DNA of 64,000 nucleotides from Hevea brasiliensis (lineage: Eukaryota; Streptophyta; Magnoliopsida; Malpighiales; Euphorbiaceae): contig NC_079493.1 in assembly GCF_030052815.1 (NCBI RefSeq), forward strand, positions 118,135,132 to 118,199,131, written 5' to 3'. Below the pieces are notes generated by a model, which saw only the letters and a program-made list of their open reading frames with translations, did no database searches and was not told the DNA's origin. This document shows positions 59,640 to 64,000 of this stretch, one piece after another. Position 1 is the first letter of the stretch; each line of letters starts with the position of its first letter. The position numbers and the translations under genes are program-made.

Positions 59640-62569
59640 ATCGAGCTTCACCAACCAAAACCCACTACTCTGTATTCTTTATTTCTCTCTCCAATCCTTT
59701 CTTGTCTTGTTGGGCAGTTATATTTTCTCTCTTGCTCTCGCTCTCTATATATTCTTGGTGTTATTACAGTGGCAGGCGGGGTGTGTGTGGTCACTGAAAA
59801 TAAGAAAAAGATGGAGAATGCTAAAGAAAGCAGTGATGGAGTGAAGAAACAAGTAAAGCCTTGGGGTTGGAGGCCAGAGCAAACATTCGTTATGAGTAGG
59901 TGTGCTTTGCTTGTGTTTTGACGAATGTTTCGCTTTTTGGAAAGAACCCGAAATTTCTTCCTGTGCAGGGAAGAGAATTGGAAGGGAAAAATAAAAAAAA
60001 GAAGAGAAAGAGTGTCAGCTAAGACTTCTTCTTCTTCTCCTCCAAATGGAATTTTCCTTTTCTTTACTTGCCATCGTTTCGGTGTTTTCAGTTTTCAAAT
60101 CAAACCTCTGTGGGACCCACTTTATGACCAATTTTCTTTAAGAGAGAGAATATTTTGCCATGAATTATTGCCAATGTTGTATGAGGAAAATTTTAAATTG
60201 ACAAATCCGATTAACTCGAATAATCCCAAATTGGAATTAATATTTTTATATATTTTAATATTAATTATAATTTAAAAATAATTATAAATTTATTTTTAAT
60301 TTAAACTTTTGATTAATATAATAAAAATTTAACTCAAAATCGGCTGTGTTTATACATATATATATATATATATATAACACATGGATAATTTTATTTTATA
60401 TATATATATATAAGGTTAATTATTAGATACATTGAGAGCATTAAAAAATAGTACTTCCTCCCTTGTAGAAAAGTAAGTCCTTCCTATAATATAAAGAATG
60501 AGTTTTACATAATTATGAGAGATGATACATATATATCATGTGTACCTAATAATTTCTCTACGTAAAAAAAGAGAATGTTCACAAAAATTAGATTATAAAA
60601 ATTTAAAAAATATTAAAAAAAATAAAAATTATAAAAATTTAACTCAATCCATTTAATATAAAAACTAAATATATGTAGTTTTATAATTTAATTTCTCTAT
60701 TTCTGTTGAATATTGTCAATATTAATCTTGTTAATTTAATTTGAGAAAATTCAATGAATACATCCAAACTGACCCATATATAATAATTCTCTGATGAATT
60801 GCCTCTACCCTACTCTACTCTATTTTCAATTTTTCTTTTTAATTATTAAATAAATAGTTACATGTATACTTTTATTTACAATGATATAAATTTTATTTTC
60901 AATAATTTAAAAGAGATATTATTATTTTGTAAATGAAGATCCACATTTACATTTTATAATTTCTCCTATTTTTTTTTCTTTGATCTTAAACACTTTTCCT
61001 AATATCATAGGAGAGTAGATGGCAATAATAAAACTAAATCTTTAATTTAATCACACAATTAGAGGCATCATATGAATTTTTTTCTATCATATCTCAAAAA
61101 TTCATAAAATTCTTAGTGGAAATTGGCAAAAAATAAATAACTTTTATCTGATAAAGTTATAATCAAATGATATTATAAGATAACAAAAAAAGATTTTAAT
61201 AATTAATTAAATAAATTGATATAAAAAAGATTTTAATAATTAATTAAATAATTGATATATCTTCTATAATGCAATTGATGACCTTCATAAAATATGTTCC
61301 AGAATAGCTAATAATAATAATCATGACACTAATAGCCATTCAATGTATAAATAATTTTTATATATATATATTTTTAATTTTAACTTATAAAAATTAAATA
61401 ATGTCTTAAAATTTTTATTAATTATTTCATATTTTATTTTTTATATATTTTATTTTTATTAACTAAATATTATTCCATAATTTTCATTAATTTTTTTCTT
61501 TCAAAATTTTTTATTGAGGATTTCATAATAAAAATATAATAATATAATAGAAATATTACTTAAAGATATAGAATCATTTCATGTCATTATTTTTATTATT
61601 TTAAATATCAAAATTTTATTATATATTTAATAGAAGAGCATAAGAAAATCAAATGAAAAACAACATATGATAATATTATAAATAATATCATTTGGCAATT
61701 TCATGAAAAATAATATCATGTGTCAATTCCTTAAAAATACTTTTCGACTTTATATATATATATATATCACTAACCTTATCCTTAATTTGTGTTGTGGAAG
61801 TGAAAATATAATGAAGAAAACAACATAAAACAAATTTTAATAATTAACTGATCTAATTAGCATTTGAATTTACAATATTGTTAATAATTTATTAAAAATT
61901 GAAGAAAATTAATAAGTTTTAATTTATTGATATTTCAAAATTATAAAATTTTAAATTTAAATCTCATTGGACAATTAATGAATTAAAAACTAAAAAAAAG
62001 TATATAGCAAAGGAATTTTTATTAAAGTAAAAATTTTAAAAAGAGGGTGATGTGGTAAAAAATGTTTAGGTATTTCCCAAGTTGAAGAAAACATAACACA
62101 AAAAAAGAAGATAATTGCTTAAAATGTAATTAAATATCTTAAGATAAGTGAGCTAATTAATTAGGGTTTTTGGTGGTGGCTTTTTCTTTGCACCTGACTG
62201 CTACCCATGAGTGAGGATCAAATTTTGAACCAACTTGTACAAAAATACAATTCTAATCATGCAATGTTGATGGAGACTAGGAAATATAATTACCAATTAA
62301 TTATATATTAATCATCATGTTTAGATATAATTTTCTCTGTTTTGTTCTGATCCCAATCTTCTTAATTAGTTGGTAGGCCAACCCAATGATTGGTGTCACT
62401 GGAGGACATAAGCCACTTGGTCTATTGGCCTCATCTTACAATATGGCTGTGTTGGTCTTAGATCCATGGTTAAGCTATTTTAAGAAAGCTGCAAAATATA
62501 TATAACCAAACCTGCTTTTGACTTAACTTATTTATGAACACTTGAAAACAATTCTACGGACTCTCTGCT
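59640..62569. other. Spacer between PTI1-like kinase and TMM pseudogene
   Basis: The first few hundred bases are the kinase leader and promoter (CT-rich on the plus strand near 59685-59750). The rest is AT-rich, with a TA run at 60353-60376 and a 31-base tandem duplication near 61189-61250. No gene is supported. Confidence 0.55.
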
Positions 62570-63587
62570 TTACAATAAGAACAAGCCAACAACCATTGTT
62601 TGTTGAAGCAACCTGATAAAAATTGAAACTTTCTGAACCACACCAAAGGAGGATTTATTAGCTCTACTTCCCAATGGCACTTCACCCCCTATCACTGTCC
62701 TCCCTGAATCGGGTCTACCCATATCACACTTACTGATACCCGAATCAAATGATGAATCCAACCCATCTTCAAATCCACCATTAGCATCATAACATAGTCT
62801 TGTGTTATTCTGGAGCCTCAGCTTTCTTCTCATCCTCCACACCCTTTCTCTCCCCGAGGGAACTGGTCCAGATAATTGATTTTCGTTTGGTTTTAGTTCG
62901 CTTAGATTTTTCAAGTTCTTGAAGTTTACAGGAATTAAACCGTTGAAGTGATTCCGATCCAGATGAATGACCCTTAAGTTTGTTAACCTGCCTAATGAAT
63001 CAGGGATTGGACCATGCAAATTTTGTATTTGTGAGGATTAAAATCATTAAATCATTCATACCATCAAATTCTTCACTAAAAAGTGTAGTAGATATTGGAT
63101 TTCCTTCCATAATCAAAGCTTGGAGAGAAGTTAAGCTTCTGATTGCAACTGGAAGTGGCTTTGATAACCAATTTTGGCTCAAGTCCATAAGGATTGGCTC
63201 TTTCAAGCCGCTAAAAGAATCAGGAATCGAACCACTAAGACGGTTATGGCTGAAATCCATTTTGATTAGAGAATGATAAGAGCCCAAGCTAGATGGGATT
63301 GAACCTGTCAACAGATTTCGGTTCAAGTCTAAAACATCCAAAATCGAAAAACTTAAGCTTGGGATTGCACTGGTCAATCTATTTCCGCTCAAATCTAACG
63401 ACCTTAAACCGGTTAATCGACCATAGAAATTGGCATTGAACCATTGAGGCTATTTTTGTGAAGATCAAGAACCCTTAAATGAGCAAGATTGCCCGATTCA
63501 TTAGGTATAGTACCCACATGCCCCTTTTCTCTAAGCACTAATGTTTGCAAAGTTGGGCCCAATTGCCCTAAATATGAAGGGATGGGT
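62570..63587 (-). pseudogene. TMM: TOO MANY MOUTHS-like LRR receptor protein, broken
   Basis: Three overlapping frames encode consecutive leucine-rich repeats that together match the C-terminal two thirds of TMM, the LRR receptor-like protein that patterns stomata with ERECTA kinases. Upstream to downstream: 63413-63587 (YLGQLGPTLQTLVLRE, VLDLHKNSLNGS), 63000-63392 (LSGNRLTSAIP, LDLNRNLLTGSIPSSLG) and 62570-63019 (HGPIPDSLGRLTNL, then RVWRMRRKLRLQNN and a hydrophobic tail). One base is missing near 63414 and one extra A lies near 63021, each shifting the frame. At 63588 the coding sequence is interrupted by retroelement-like DNA, so the first ~150 residues and the signal peptide are absent. 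It cannot encode a working TMM. Confidence 0.85.
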
Positions 63588-64000
63588 TGTGACACCCCTT
63601 ACTCGTCTACAGTGTAGTCGAGTAAGATATGCCACACAATTTACCGGAACACCATATTTTATTTCAATCGTTTTTATTCTTCCTTAATTTATTTCTTCAT
63701 GGATATGAAGTGCAATTTGTGAAATTTAACTCATTTAATTCATTTATTGAAATTATAAATTCATTTGGATTCTGAAAACTTTATAGAAAATTCCGCGGAG
63801 TACCAGTACCAGCTAAAAATAGATAAAACAGTTCTTTGGAACCTATAGAAAACACTTCTAATCATTTTCAATCATTCTCAAACTCTATTTGTATTACATC
63901 AATTTACAACAATTTCTTAACAATTCCTCCATTTGTCATTCATTCATTTCATATCATCATCATGCTCAAATCATAAATAAATTCTCACATGATATTTATA
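63588..64000 (+). mobile_element. LTR-like element inserted in the TMM copy, running off the window
   Basis: The LRR coding similarity stops abruptly at TGTGACACCCC, a typical LTR 5' terminus of plant Gypsy elements. A 25-base near-palindrome (63600-63624, arms TACTCGTCTACA and TGTAGTCGAGTA) follows at once. The other end lies beyond 64000, so the orientation and the target duplication cannot be checked. Confidence 0.6.

Overview
The window is nuclear DNA from a flowering plant. Genes have short GT-AG introns, AT-rich spacers and LTR-retrotransposon pieces, and the proteins match eudicot families closely. Resemblances suggest a rosid, perhaps Euphorbiaceae, but the species cannot be fixed from the sequence. 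All exon boundaries were read by eye from splice signals, reading-frame phase and family resemblance; none has transcript support here.

Layout: 1-640 is the end of an LTR. 2115-7342 (-) encodes a CUE-domain ubiquitin-system protein with two nonautonomous DNA transposons in its fourth intron. 8360-11556 (+) is an intron-bearing, decayed UTP11 (ribosome biogenesis) pseudogene. 12777-14785 (-) encodes adenine phosphoribosyltransferase. 14953-18132 is an AT-rich desert. 18133-20781 is a solo LTR with a perfect 5-bp target duplication. 20787-23799 is spacer with a long-TIR MITE. 23800-26400 (-) encodes a DOG1-domain protein. 27144-30735 (-) encodes a KOC1-like outer-envelope kinase. 32785-35842 (-) encodes the minor-spliceosome U11/U12 25 kDa protein, with a MITE in intron 4. 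36090-40475 is very AT-rich with a 384-bp tandem duplication. 40476-42731 is an inverted, diverged relative of the same LTR family. 44354-55818 (+) is a complete 23-exon PRP8 gene. 56604-59639 (-) encodes a PTI1-like receptor-like cytoplasmic kinase, convergent with PRP8. 62570-63587 (-) is a TOO MANY MOUTHS pseudogene, with two frameshifts, cut by a retroelement that runs off the window.

There is no operon-like or defence-island system. The genes are unrelated housekeeping and signalling genes. PRP8 and U11/U12-25K both serve splicing, but their proximity is probably chance. The most informative signals are: two decayed copies of normally indispensable genes (UTP11, TMM), which suggests loss after whole-genome duplication; a microsatellite sitting on the first 5' splice site of the CUE gene with a stronger in-frame donor just beyond it; an adenine phosphoribosyltransferase with substitutions in its conserved RKP-GKLPG loop; and a set of transposon relics with readable ends.
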